A DNA stretch of 37,354 nucleotides from positions 1-37,354 of the IMG/VR virus record IMGVR_UViG_3300042564_000114. The stretch is one strand, 5' to 3'. This DNA is from a virus. The translations under genes were made by a program, and so were the position numbers. Below the pieces are notes generated by a model, which was not told the origin of the DNA, did no database searches, and was given only the letters and a program-made list of their open reading frames with translations. The first letter of the stretch is position 1. Each line of letters opens with the position of its first letter. Positions 16,347-22,192 of the stretch are shown piece after piece.

Positions 16347-16825
16347 GGTTTACTCCTTAAGGTTTGGTAGACGGTGTTGTAGGCATCGATGCAGGCGTTG
16401 AGCTGTCTGGTGTTGGCATCTCCTTGGTCGGTAATGGCGACAAGAGATTGAGCAGTCGTTGCGTCAAGTTCGCCTCCTGTTTGAACGCTATCTCCGGCGG
16501 GAGGGGTGGGATCTCCGGCGGTTTGTACGGGGCAGACGGGGCTTTTGACAGGAATCCGCAGCTTGAGACTGCCAGAGGCAATAGCAGCATCACGCTCCTT
16601 TGCAGCAATTTTTGCATCGTAGTTGGCCTTTTGAAGTTTGGTTGCTTGGGTGGTCACAGCAGAGATGAGAGCCTGCTCTTTTGCCCTTGCTTGGGCATTA
16701 AGCTCGGCGATCTCTAACTGCTGTCTTGTAACCTCATCATGCTGGCCCTTGTAGTACCCGCCGCCTGCGGCAGACAGAATAGCCAGCAAGATTCCCAGCA
16801 TGACGTAGGGATTGAATATGCTCAT
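16343..16825 (-). CDS. Rz: Rz-like inner-membrane spanin (i-spanin)
   Basis: A 160-residue protein with one N-terminal transmembrane segment (YVMLGILLAILSAAGGGYY, about residues 7-26), then a periplasmic alpha-helical, Gln/Ala/Lys-rich coiled coil (about 27-85), a Cys-Pro segment and a short C-terminal helix. This is the standard i-spanin plan: it joins the outer-membrane Rz1 lipoprotein to fuse the two membranes in the last step of Gram-negative lysis. A proline-rich lipoprotein gene is wholly nested in it in another frame. It sits between the holin candidate and the M15 lysin, with ATGA overlaps at both ends. Confidence 0.9.
   Translation of the reverse strand: MSIFNPYVMLGILLAILSAAGGGYYKGQHDEVTRQQLEIAELNAQARAKEQALISAVTTQATKLQKANYDAKIAAKERDAAIASGSLKLRIPVKSPVCPVQTAGDPTPPAGDSVQTGGELDATTAQSLVAITDQGDANTRQLNACIDAYNTVYQTLRSKP
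16357..16617 (-). CDS. Rz1: Rz1-like outer-membrane lipoprotein spanin, nested in Rz
   Basis: An 86-residue protein encoded entirely inside Rz in a different frame. It has a basic start (MQKLLQRS), a hydrophobic stretch and a lipobox ending SSC at about residue 20, and then a proline-rich mature part (PYKPPEIPPLPPEI and a Pro/Ser/Thr C-terminus). This combination of lipobox, proline richness and nesting defines o-spanins. ATG 16617 gives a proper basic signal peptide, but its ribosome site (AAAGG, nine bases away) is weak. An internal ATG at 16590 has a strong AAAGGAG yet would lose the basic n-region, so the exact start is uncertain. It ends 14 bases before Rz ends. Confidence 0.87.
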   Translation of the reverse strand: MQKLLQRSVMLLLPLAVSSCGFLSKAPSAPYKPPEIPPLPPEIAFKQEANLTQRLLNLLSPLPTKEMPTPDSSTPASMPTTPSTKP

Positions 16826-17142
16826 GGCTTTGGGGGTTCGTCGTTATCTGTTGACTCTGCCGTAGCAATAGCCTTAGCAGTTGCAGAAACAGCGGTTCGA
16901 CCAGCAACGCCGCCAAGAACCCCAGTGATGAACACCATGATGGTATTAATCTGTTGGGTGTACACCTTGTCTATCGCAGCCATACCGCTCATGGGCTGGG
17001 TTACAAATGAGACAGAGTACAGAAACATAGCGACAGATCCCAGAAGGATCATGGTCAATGAAAAGATCACAATGGCCCAGATCCTGACTTCAATTTCCTC
17101 GGGAGTCAGGCGGTTGTTAGGTTTGTATCCAATGGTTGGCAT
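16822..17142 (-). CDS. Candidate holin: small protein with two transmembrane segments
   Basis: A 106-residue protein with a cytoplasmic-looking charged N-terminus (KPNNRLTPEEIEVR), a first hydrophobic helix of about 25 residues (IWAIVIFSLTMILLGSVAMF), a short polar loop (TQPMSGMAAIDKVYTQQ), a second hydrophobic helix (INTIMVFITGVLGGVAG) and a charged C-terminal tail. Size and topology match a class II-type holin. The location immediately upstream of Rz/Rz1 and the M15 peptidase supports that. It is coupled by TAATG to the preceding lipoprotein gene and by ATGA to Rz. The call rests on topology and context, not on recognised homology. Confidence 0.72.
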   Translation of the reverse strand: MPTIGYKPNNRLTPEEIEVRIWAIVIFSLTMILLGSVAMFLYSVSFVTQPMSGMAAIDKVYTQQINTIMVFITGVLGGVAGRTAVSATAKAIATAESTDNDEPPKP

Positions 17143-17327
17143 TATTTTTTCTCCGGTTCAGGTTTAGTGAGTTGCTCAGGACAAGTACCAGTGGCGGTAC
17201 AGATTGGTGGCTTGCATTCAGCATTCTGCCAATTCTGTGGGTCTTGGCAAGGATAGCGGAATCTGTCCTCACAACCAACCAACAGAACCAACAGGACTGA
17301 TAAGCCCCAGATACAGTAAATGTTCAT
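17142..17327 (-). CDS. Small Cys-rich lipoprotein of the lysis cassette
   Basis: A 61-residue precursor with an N-terminal hydrophobic segment and a lipobox (LLVLLVGC, Cys at about residue 19). The mature part of about 43 residues has several more Cys (YPCQDPQNW, AECKPPIC, TGTCPEQL), probably disulphide-bonded in the periplasm. Similar small phage lipoproteins beside holin genes are familiar, but their role is not settled; superinfection exclusion or lysis assistance are possible. The start overlaps the preceding gene's stop as ATGA, and its stop overlaps the holin start as TAATG. Confidence 0.78.
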   Translation of the reverse strand: MNIYCIWGLSVLLVLLVGCEDRFRYPCQDPQNWQNAECKPPICTATGTCPEQLTKPEPEKK

Positions 17328-17488
17328 TTTTGTTTCTCCCTTTCTTTCTGTTCAATCTGTCTTCTCATTTTTTCAACCTTCTCGACTTGCTGCTTTACCT
17401 CGTGCTTTGCCTCAAGGGTCTCAAGCAGCAGCATAGCCATGATTGGCAACAGTAATGCGACAAGAACACAAGCTGCAATCCATCCCAT
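17324..17488 (-). CDS. Small membrane protein with charged coiled-coil tail (54 aa)
   Basis: Start chosen at ATG 17488: the stop of the upstream gene overlaps it as TGATG and GGGAG lies six bases upstream. The frame is open back to 17611, but that longer version would read through the upstream gene's transmembrane region with no good ribosome site. The protein is one hydrophobic helix (IAACVLVALLLPIMAMLLL) followed by a lysine/glutamate coiled coil (KHEVKQQVEKVEKMRRQIEQKEREKQK). Single-TM proteins with a charged coiled coil are seen among antiholins and small i-spanin-like proteins. The location in the lysis cassette supports such a role, but none is proven. Confidence 0.68.
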   Translation of the reverse strand: MGWIAACVLVALLLPIMAMLLLETLEAKHEVKQQVEKVEKMRRQIEQKEREKQK

Positions 17489-18177
17489 CACGCTCTCCCA
17501 GTCTTGCTCACGAACACGATTAGCATCCACAGATACAGGAGGCAAAGGAAAGCTACCAACAGATATGCCTGTTTTTCTTGTAGGAGGCGCTCTTTTTCCT
17601 TTCGTTGCCATGCTTCTGCGTCCCGCCTTTTTCTTGCTTTCTCTTGCTCTCCAGCAATAATGTCCTTCATGCTGAACACTTCGCTATACAGAGCGCCCAT
17701 TTCGGGAGGAGATTGATAAACCATGCACTCTCGAATCTGGACTACAAGTCTTTCCATCTCCTGTTGAGCCAAGACTCTGTTCAGAGCTTCTTCCATTATG
17801 TTCACATCGTCAGCAAAGACTACTGTCCTTGATTTCTCTTCGGAATCTCTAATGTGGGCTTCGAGTTGTTCTTGTAGTTTAAAGAACTCAGTAAGGTTCT
17901 TAACGATGTCAGCCTTGACTTGAGTTTCATCAACAGCAACATACTCAGACTTCTTACTCTTTGCAACAGATTTTGGAGAATCTGTCTTAGGGGTTTTGCC
18001 AAATAACTTTTTCAGCGTCCCCCATATCCCTTGCACTTCCTTGCCAATGGCTACTACGTCATTGGCTGTCTTCTTTATCTCTACGAATGACTCTTTGGCC
18101 TGCTTGTAAAGATCACACCCCGCCTGTATATTTTTTACAAGGCCAGCAGCAAGAAGGCAGATTGAGATTGGATCAAT
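17488..18177 (-). CDS. Coiled-coil protein with C-terminal membrane anchor, probable AUU start (229 aa)
   Basis: The conventional start is GTG at 18036 (182 aa), but the frame stays open upstream to 18183 and encodes convincing protein: an IDPISICLLAAGLVKNIQ hydrophobic start, then GCDLYKQAKESFVEIKKTANDV, running straight into the rest. That extension has no ATG, GTG or TTG. The first plausible start is ATT at 18177, just after the upstream gene's stop, with a weak GGTAGAG upstream. The body is a charged helix with many Glu/Lys/Gln, and the C-terminus has a hydrophobic helix (YLLVAFLCLLYLWMLIVFV). The function is unknown; position suggests lysis or membrane association. The stop is coupled by TGATG to the next gene. 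Confidence 0.65.
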   Translation of the reverse strand: MDPISICLLAAGLVKNIQAGCDLYKQAKESFVEIKKTANDVVAIGKEVQGIWGTLKKLFGKTPKTDSPKSVAKSKKSEYVAVDETQVKADIVKNLTEFFKLQEQLEAHIRDSEEKSRTVVFADDVNIMEEALNRVLAQQEMERLVVQIRECMVYQSPPEMGALYSEVFSMKDIIAGEQEKARKRRDAEAWQRKEKERLLQEKQAYLLVAFLCLLYLWMLIVFVSKTGRA

Positions 18178-18187
18178 TTTGCTCTAC

Positions 18188-18679
18188 CTATTTTTCTGTC
18201 ATAAGAATGGCTACTGCACTCTCTGGGACAACGATCTGAGCCTCTGAGTCGTTTTTAATTCTTGCATAATTTCTTTCAGAGATAGGCACTCCGTTACAAG
18301 TGACTGAACCGTCCAAGCACAATAAATAAGTTTCTTTTAATGATCCAATTACTGTTTTTGTTACGGGTGTATTCAAAAGCTCAAAGTTAAATTCTTTTTG
18401 TCGATAATTATTATTGACGCATACCCACGATCCACCGTTGCTTCCTACGCGATTCTCAACCATCCCGCCAGTGATTGACTGTAGATCAACTAAGTTTTGT
18501 TCATTGCACTCAAACAACAATCCGTTGCTAGATGTAATAGTTCCACTGCCCTGATAAACATAAATACATAGATTGCGCTGAAGAACCTTGGAATAGTCCC
18601 CTAAAAAAACTTCATTTGGGCTCGCGCTTCCGTAACAAATAGAGAAGGATCGACAAAAAATAAAATTTTCATGTTTCAT
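18188..18679 (-). CDS. Beta-rich, cupin-like hypothetical protein (163 aa)
   Basis: No recognised family. The sequence is mostly beta strands with a pattern reminiscent of a cupin barrel: YVYQGSGTITSSNGLLFECNEQNLVDLQ in the first half and YLLCLDGSVTCNGVPISERNYARIKN, then VVPESAVAILM at the end. No metal-binding His set is obvious, so a catalytic cupin is unlikely. The base composition looks more A+T-rich than its neighbours, which may indicate recent acquisition. The start overlaps the preceding gene's stop as ATGA. It lies between an adhesin-associated gene and the membrane protein at 17488, so it may belong to the host-recognition module. Confidence 0.62.
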   Translation of the reverse strand: MKHENFIFCRSFSICYGSASPNEVFLGDYSKVLQRNLCIYVYQGSGTITSSNGLLFECNEQNLVDLQSITGGMVENRVGSNGGSWVCVNNNYRQKEFNFELLNTPVTKTVIGSLKETYLLCLDGSVTCNGVPISERNYARIKNDSEAQIVVPESAVAILMTEK

Positions 18680-19020
18680 ATATTTGTCTCATTTGAGTAA
18701 GATTCGTTAAGCTCTAACAAAGCCGTCACATCGTATGTTTTTTCTTGGCCGACAAAAGATTTGAGGTTGTCTATCAGTTGTTGATTTTGCACGAAAGACT
18801 CTTTTATTTTTTGCTGTTCAGCCATATGAATTCCTGCATGACCAATTCTTTTAATCAGTTCTTCTGGATCTGTTATATCAGGCCACATCGACATTGGCTG
18901 ATACGCATACGATGGATAAGCAGACGGATCTTGCGATGCTGTTTCATCAGATGCAAAACTCACAATTAATGAATGCGACTCTTCTTCGTACCCAACAATT
19001 TTCATCTTCAATGTTTGCAT
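18676..19020 (-). CDS. Adhesin-associated protein, possible fibre-assembly factor (114 aa)
   Basis: Starts MQTLKMKIVGYEEESHSLIVSFASDE, a beta-hairpin-like N-terminus, with a QPMSMWPDITDPEELIKRI centre and a charged helical C-terminal half. Small proteins with this organisation commonly follow tail-fibre or Gly-rich adhesin genes and are often proposed to help fibre assembly. Here it directly follows the Gly-rich adhesin. The ATG at 19020 has AAGGA at good spacing, and the stop overlaps the next gene as ATGA. The assembly role is inferred from position only. Confidence 0.65.
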   Translation of the reverse strand: MQTLKMKIVGYEEESHSLIVSFASDETASQDPSAYPSYAYQPMSMWPDITDPEELIKRIGHAGIHMAEQQKIKESFVQNQQLIDNLKSFVGQEKTYDVTALLELNESYSNETNI

Positions 19021-19029
19021 ATAACTTCC

Positions 19030-19980
19030 TTAAGATACGTTTCCTTGCCTTGTTCCTGTAGCAGGCCAAGTTACAAATGGGTTTCCAACAATATAGGAGC
19101 CAGTGCCGCCACCGCCACCGCCCGGTTGATAACCCCCCCCGGGAGCAGACCCACTAGCTGCGGCTCCTGCGGCTCCTGCGGCTCCCCTACCTCCACCAGC
19201 ACCACCACCACCTGCTGCTCGTGTAGGGCCAAGAACCCTAGGGCTGCCACCTGCTCCGCCACTAGAAGATGACCCGGGAGAGCCGGGGTTTCCCGGTAGC
19301 GATTGCGGACCTGGGACTTGTACGTTGTAAGCGGAACCTCCTCCACCTCCACCGCCATTATTTGTTCCTGCACCACCACCACCGCCGCCGCCACCTGCAT
19401 AGACTGAAAAACCCGGTTTTTGGTCATCTTTCGAATTAGAGCCACCGCCGCCACCACCGCCGCCACCCGATGCAATAGTGCCATTATTGGTTATAACAGT
19501 AGGTCGGTTAACATAGATGGCGTTGCCGCCACCACCACCACCACTGCCCGGTGTAGAAGTACCCTCAGGTCTATTCGCATTACCGCCACTACCACCGTTG
19601 CCGCCCATACCTTGGATTACACCGTTGTTGATAATCGTTACAGTGTCTCCGGGATTAAAGGCATTTGGCACAAGCATGGCATACGAGCCAGTAGATGAGC
19701 TTCCAACAGTTCCGGGAACAGTTACAGTTATGTCTGAAGTACCGGGAGAGTATGTTGGCCCTCTGTTGGAGTACACATCGTAATTGTTGCCTGACGCTGT
19801 CAATGAAATAGTAACTCTGTTTGACTTTCCATAAAAGTTTCCAAGAGAAATTGTTCCCGATGGAATGCCAGCCAAAGTTCGATATGAAGCTTGGTTAATA
19901 TTGGCAGTAGTTGTCCCAGGCTGTCCAAGCTCTACGTTAATAGCATTAAATGATATTGCGCCTGATGCTGGAAGCGTCAT
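19030..19980 (-). CDS. Gly-rich receptor-binding tail adhesin (316 aa)
   Basis: The N-terminus MTLPASGAISFNAINVELGQPG... IPSGTISLGNFYGKS is a widespread phage tail attachment segment, probably docking to the tail. After a beta-rich middle (about 55-115) the protein becomes extremely glycine-rich, with runs of seven to nine Gly broken by short polar loops (NNGTIAS, NSKDDQKPGFSVYAG, TNNGG). Polyglycine stretches of this sort form stacked polyproline-II-type helices in the phage S16/T4-type gp38 adhesins, where the loops between them touch the receptor. A collagen-like VPGPQSLPGNPGSPG segment is also present. It is probably the specificity determinant. Confidence 0.82.
   Translation of the reverse strand: MTLPASGAISFNAINVELGQPGTTTANINQASYRTLAGIPSGTISLGNFYGKSNRVTISLTASGNNYDVYSNRGPTYSPGTSDITVTVPGTVGSSSTGSYAMLVPNAFNPGDTVTIINNGVIQGMGGNGGSGGNANRPEGTSTPGSGGGGGGNAIYVNRPTVITNNGTIASGGGGGGGGGSNSKDDQKPGFSVYAGGGGGGGGAGTNNGGGGGGGSAYNVQVPGPQSLPGNPGSPGSSSSGGAGGSPRVLGPTRAAGGGGAGGGRGAAGAAGAAASGSAPGGGYQPGGGGGGTGSYIVGNPFVTWPATGTRQGNVS
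19090..19630 (-). repeat. Polyglycine-coding low-complexity tract in the adhesin gene
   Basis: On the plus strand this is a long series of CCACCACCACCGCC-like runs, encoding glycine blocks on the minus strand. The blocks vary in length and are separated by non-repeat loops. Such tracts are prone to slippage or recombination, which would change adhesin loop spacing without frameshift when three-base units change. Confidence 0.75.
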
Positions 19981-19983
19981 GTT

Positions 19984-20193
19984 TTAACTCTTGCCGAACA
20001 GATTGTGGCTGAGAAATCCGATAACAGAACTGATTGCAGAAACAATGGCTACGCCCATCCACACTCCGCCCTTGCCTTTGTTGACTAAAGCAATAAGCTC
20101 CTCAATAGAAGCCTCTAGCTTGTCTAGCTTTTTCTCTAGGTTCTCTACCTTGGCAGTCAGTGCGCCATAAGCAATTGGATCAATCTCGCTCAT
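19984..20193 (-). CDS. XhlA-like coiled coil with C-terminal membrane segment (69 aa)
   Basis: A short acidic start (MSEIDPIAYGALTAK), a clear heptad coiled coil (VENLEKKLDKLEASIEELIALV), then a C-terminal hydrophobic segment (VWMGVAIVSAISSVIGFL) and a basic end. This matches XhlA/haemolysin-type small phage membrane proteins, which accompany holins. It sits between the dioxygenase and the Gly-rich adhesin, separated from the main lysis cassette by five genes, so a holin-accessory role is possible but not certain. Confidence 0.7.
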   Translation of the reverse strand: MSEIDPIAYGALTAKVENLEKKLDKLEASIEELIALVNKGKGGVWMGVAIVSAISSVIGFLSHNLFGKS

Positions 20194-20201
20194 TTCTGTT
20201 C

Positions 20202-21317
20202 CTATCTAAAAAATTTTCCGAGCATCCAGCAGACTGCTGAGTATCGGGTTCCCTCTTCTATGTCTTCTACGCCGTGCATCACAAAGCTTGGGAAAACCAA
20301 AACTGTTCCCTTGCTTTGTGGCGGATACATTCTTTCGTGACCGTTTTGTAAATAAAATCTACCACCCTTAAAGTCGTCATTTAAAAATGCCAGTACGGTT
20401 AACTTTCTACACTCATCACCATGAGCAAGAAAAGTATCTACGTGGGACTGGTATCTCCCACCGGCAGGATAGATTAGAAATTCTGCTTGATTGGCGTGAG
20501 TGATGTCAAACTTAAATGACTGGTGATTTGCAGATAGACCGGCAGCAGTAAGCAATCCACCAAGATCTTTGTAGGTGGGCAACATGACCCTCTCCACATT
20601 CCTAATCTTTCTGTCTACAGTTCCATCACCAGATCCGATCACCGGAGGTTCTTTTTTAACTGACGAGTTTGTATATGAAGAAATAATAGAGTCGCACATT
20701 TCTGTACTCAAGATGTCTGTGAACATCCAATAGTTCAGCTCGTTGCTAGTAGTTGGTAAGTTTAAGCCGGGGCGCTTGTCGAACTTCCACTCTTTGTGTG
20801 GGCCATCAGCATCGACGTAATGCAAGAAAACCTGTGCTTGCCATTCGCCCTTGAATTTTTTTCTCCAGTGATACTTCTCCATTCCACGATAAAGCACGAC
20901 ATCACCAACATCCATAACGATTTTGGATGCGTTCTCTCCGCCCTCGTCACCCATATAGATAGGCCATGCCTCTCCATCAAAACCCAACGTCAGAGTTGCG
21001 CTTATCTCGCAAGATTCTCTATCAGTGTGGATATTCAGCTTTTCACCTTTTTTATACAGTCGAGCATAGCTGTAAGTTGGGTAAAGGCGCTTGCCCGTTG
21101 CCTTCTCAAAGTGAGGAAGAAGATCTACGAGAAGCTTGTCAAATGCCATAGCACCATGAATTGCTTCTGACGTTGGGCATTGAGTATCTTTGTGAGTTAC
21201 TTTTGCATCAACCAACCGTTTCAGTTCAGCGGCAAATTCATTGCAATTATTAACATCAAGGAAGCCCTTGAGGTGTACATACTTTTCAACAGTGAACTGA
21301 GACAGTTGATTACACAT
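20202..21317 (-). CDS. Tandem 2OG-Fe(II) dioxygenase, prolyl-4-hydroxylase-like (371 aa)
   Basis: Two non-identical dioxygenase domains fused head to tail. Domain 1 (about 5-170): His97-x-Asp99 in LNIHTDRES and a distal His150 in EKYHW, with the strand pattern of the double-stranded beta helix. Domain 2 (about 190-371): FLIYPAGGRYQSHVDTF gives His292-x-Asp294, FVMHGVED gives His348, and GTRYSAV gives Arg358, the usual 2-oxoglutarate contact. Both iron sites look complete. Family members hydroxylate prolines or other residues using iron, oxygen and 2-oxoglutarate. The gene is embedded in the tail-fibre module between two Gly-rich genes, which suggests protein substrates in the virion; free metabolites or host proteins remain possible. 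Confidence 0.88.
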   Translation of the reverse strand: MCNQLSQFTVEKYVHLKGFLDVNNCNEFAAELKRLVDAKVTHKDTQCPTSEAIHGAMAFDKLLVDLLPHFEKATGKRLYPTYSYARLYKKGEKLNIHTDRESCEISATLTLGFDGEAWPIYMGDEGGENASKIVMDVGDVVLYRGMEKYHWRKKFKGEWQAQVFLHYVDADGPHKEWKFDKRPGLNLPTTSNELNYWMFTDILSTEMCDSIISSYTNSSVKKEPPVIGSGDGTVDRKIRNVERVMLPTYKDLGGLLTAAGLSANHQSFKFDITHANQAEFLIYPAGGRYQSHVDTFLAHGDECRKLTVLAFLNDDFKGGRFYLQNGHERMYPPQSKGTVLVFPSFVMHGVEDIEEGTRYSAVCWMLGKFFR

Positions 21318-21517
21318 TAAGCCTCCACGGATGGATCAGGTTCGGGAATGGGTTTTATTGTTTGGTCAGATGGGTTATACCAAAACTGGTCTGCAACAAC
21401 ATTATTTTCACACGTAACCCAAAATAATGGTTCTGCAACCTCAAATTCTTGTTGTTGGACTTGTGCAACACGATAGCCAGTCTCTCTTGTCTCATTAGGT
21501 GAAATAAGTGCTTTCAT
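21317..21517 (-). CDS. Small fibre-module protein (66 aa)
   Basis: An unrecognised 66-residue protein: KALISPNETRETGYRVAQVQ at the start, then EFEVAEPLFWVTCENNVVADQFWYNP and a Pro-rich end (IKPIPEPDPSVEA). Small proteins with this FWVTC...ADQFWYNP-like block are often found immediately after a phage Gly-rich fibre gene. Its start overlaps the Gly-rich fibre's stop as TAATG, and its stop overlaps the dioxygenase start as TAATG, so the three genes are translated as a coupled group. A fibre accessory role is inferred. Confidence 0.68.
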   Translation of the reverse strand: MKALISPNETRETGYRVAQVQQQEFEVAEPLFWVTCENNVVADQFWYNPSDQTIKPIPEPDPSVEA

Positions 21518-22182
21518 TAATAAAACTCCTCAACAATAATAATTCCAGCTGTCCCCGCAAAGCCAGTTGTTGTTCCGCTCGTAGTACCACCACCTCCACC
21601 ACCTCCGTACCCAGTTGCAGTTTGAGTTGGTGAACCTTGAGTCCCACCAAAACCAAAACCAAAAGCAGTGTTTCCTCCACCATTAGTCGACCTATTTGTG
21701 CCAGTTACATTTGGCCCTGCGCCAGTACCAGGGCCGCCATTGATTCCAAATATATTTGGGCTCGGAGTAATAGAACCACCAGCTCCCGCAGTGCCAGCGG
21801 GAGAGGAAACACCACCCCCGCCTCCTGTGGCAGACATTAATGGACCAAAACTTGATGTTCCTCCGCTTGCTGTTGTACCGCCACCAGCACCAACAGTTAC
21901 AGTTACTGGGCCTGGTATTGCTGGCGCTTGGAAATAACCAAAACCAGCACCACCGCCACCGCCACTGCCACCGTTGTTTGGGGCTGCTGGGTTAGTTGGT
22001 GAATTTCCACCGCCGCCACCGCCACTTACAAGAGTTACTTTTACTGCTTTTAAAGCAGCGTCTTTTGTCCACGGCGATGGTGATGTATAAATTCTTGTAA
22101 CTACAGTACCTGGACTTGCCGAAGCTTGTGTAGTTCCATCAGGAAATACTACACCTGGTGCGCCAATAGTTGTTGTTGCCAT
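21517..22182 (-). CDS. Second Gly-rich tail fibre/adhesin (221 aa)
   Basis: A short N-terminal part (MATTTIGAPGVVFPDGTTQ, typical of phage fibre starts), a WTKDAALKAVKVTLVSGG segment, then repeated glycine runs with intervening loops, ending GTAGIIIVEEFY. Such a VxxxEFY-type ending is characteristic of Gly-rich phage tail proteins (Gly_rich-type domains). The ATG at 22182 has AAGGAG at ideal spacing. It is distinct from the 316-residue adhesin: shorter, with longer Thr/Ser-Gly linkers, and it contains PGPV and GPGTGAGPN segments. It probably forms part of the tail tip or side fibre. Confidence 0.8.
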   Translation of the reverse strand: MATTTIGAPGVVFPDGTTQASASPGTVVTRIYTSPSPWTKDAALKAVKVTLVSGGGGGGNSPTNPAAPNNGGSGGGGGAGFGYFQAPAIPGPVTVTVGAGGGTTASGGTSSFGPLMSATGGGGGVSSPAGTAGAGGSITPSPNIFGINGGPGTGAGPNVTGTNRSTNGGGNTAFGFGFGGTQGSPTQTATGYGGGGGGGTTSGTTTGFAGTAGIIIVEEFY

Positions 22183-22192
22183 GTTTTACTCC

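Noticed and set aside
17324-17611. A 95-residue version of the small membrane protein
   Set aside because: The internal ATG 17488 has a far better ribosome site and a TGATG junction with the upstream stop.
19090-19630. Simple CCACCG repeats as a regulatory microsatellite
   Set aside because: They are glycine codons of the adhesin, with no frame disruption.
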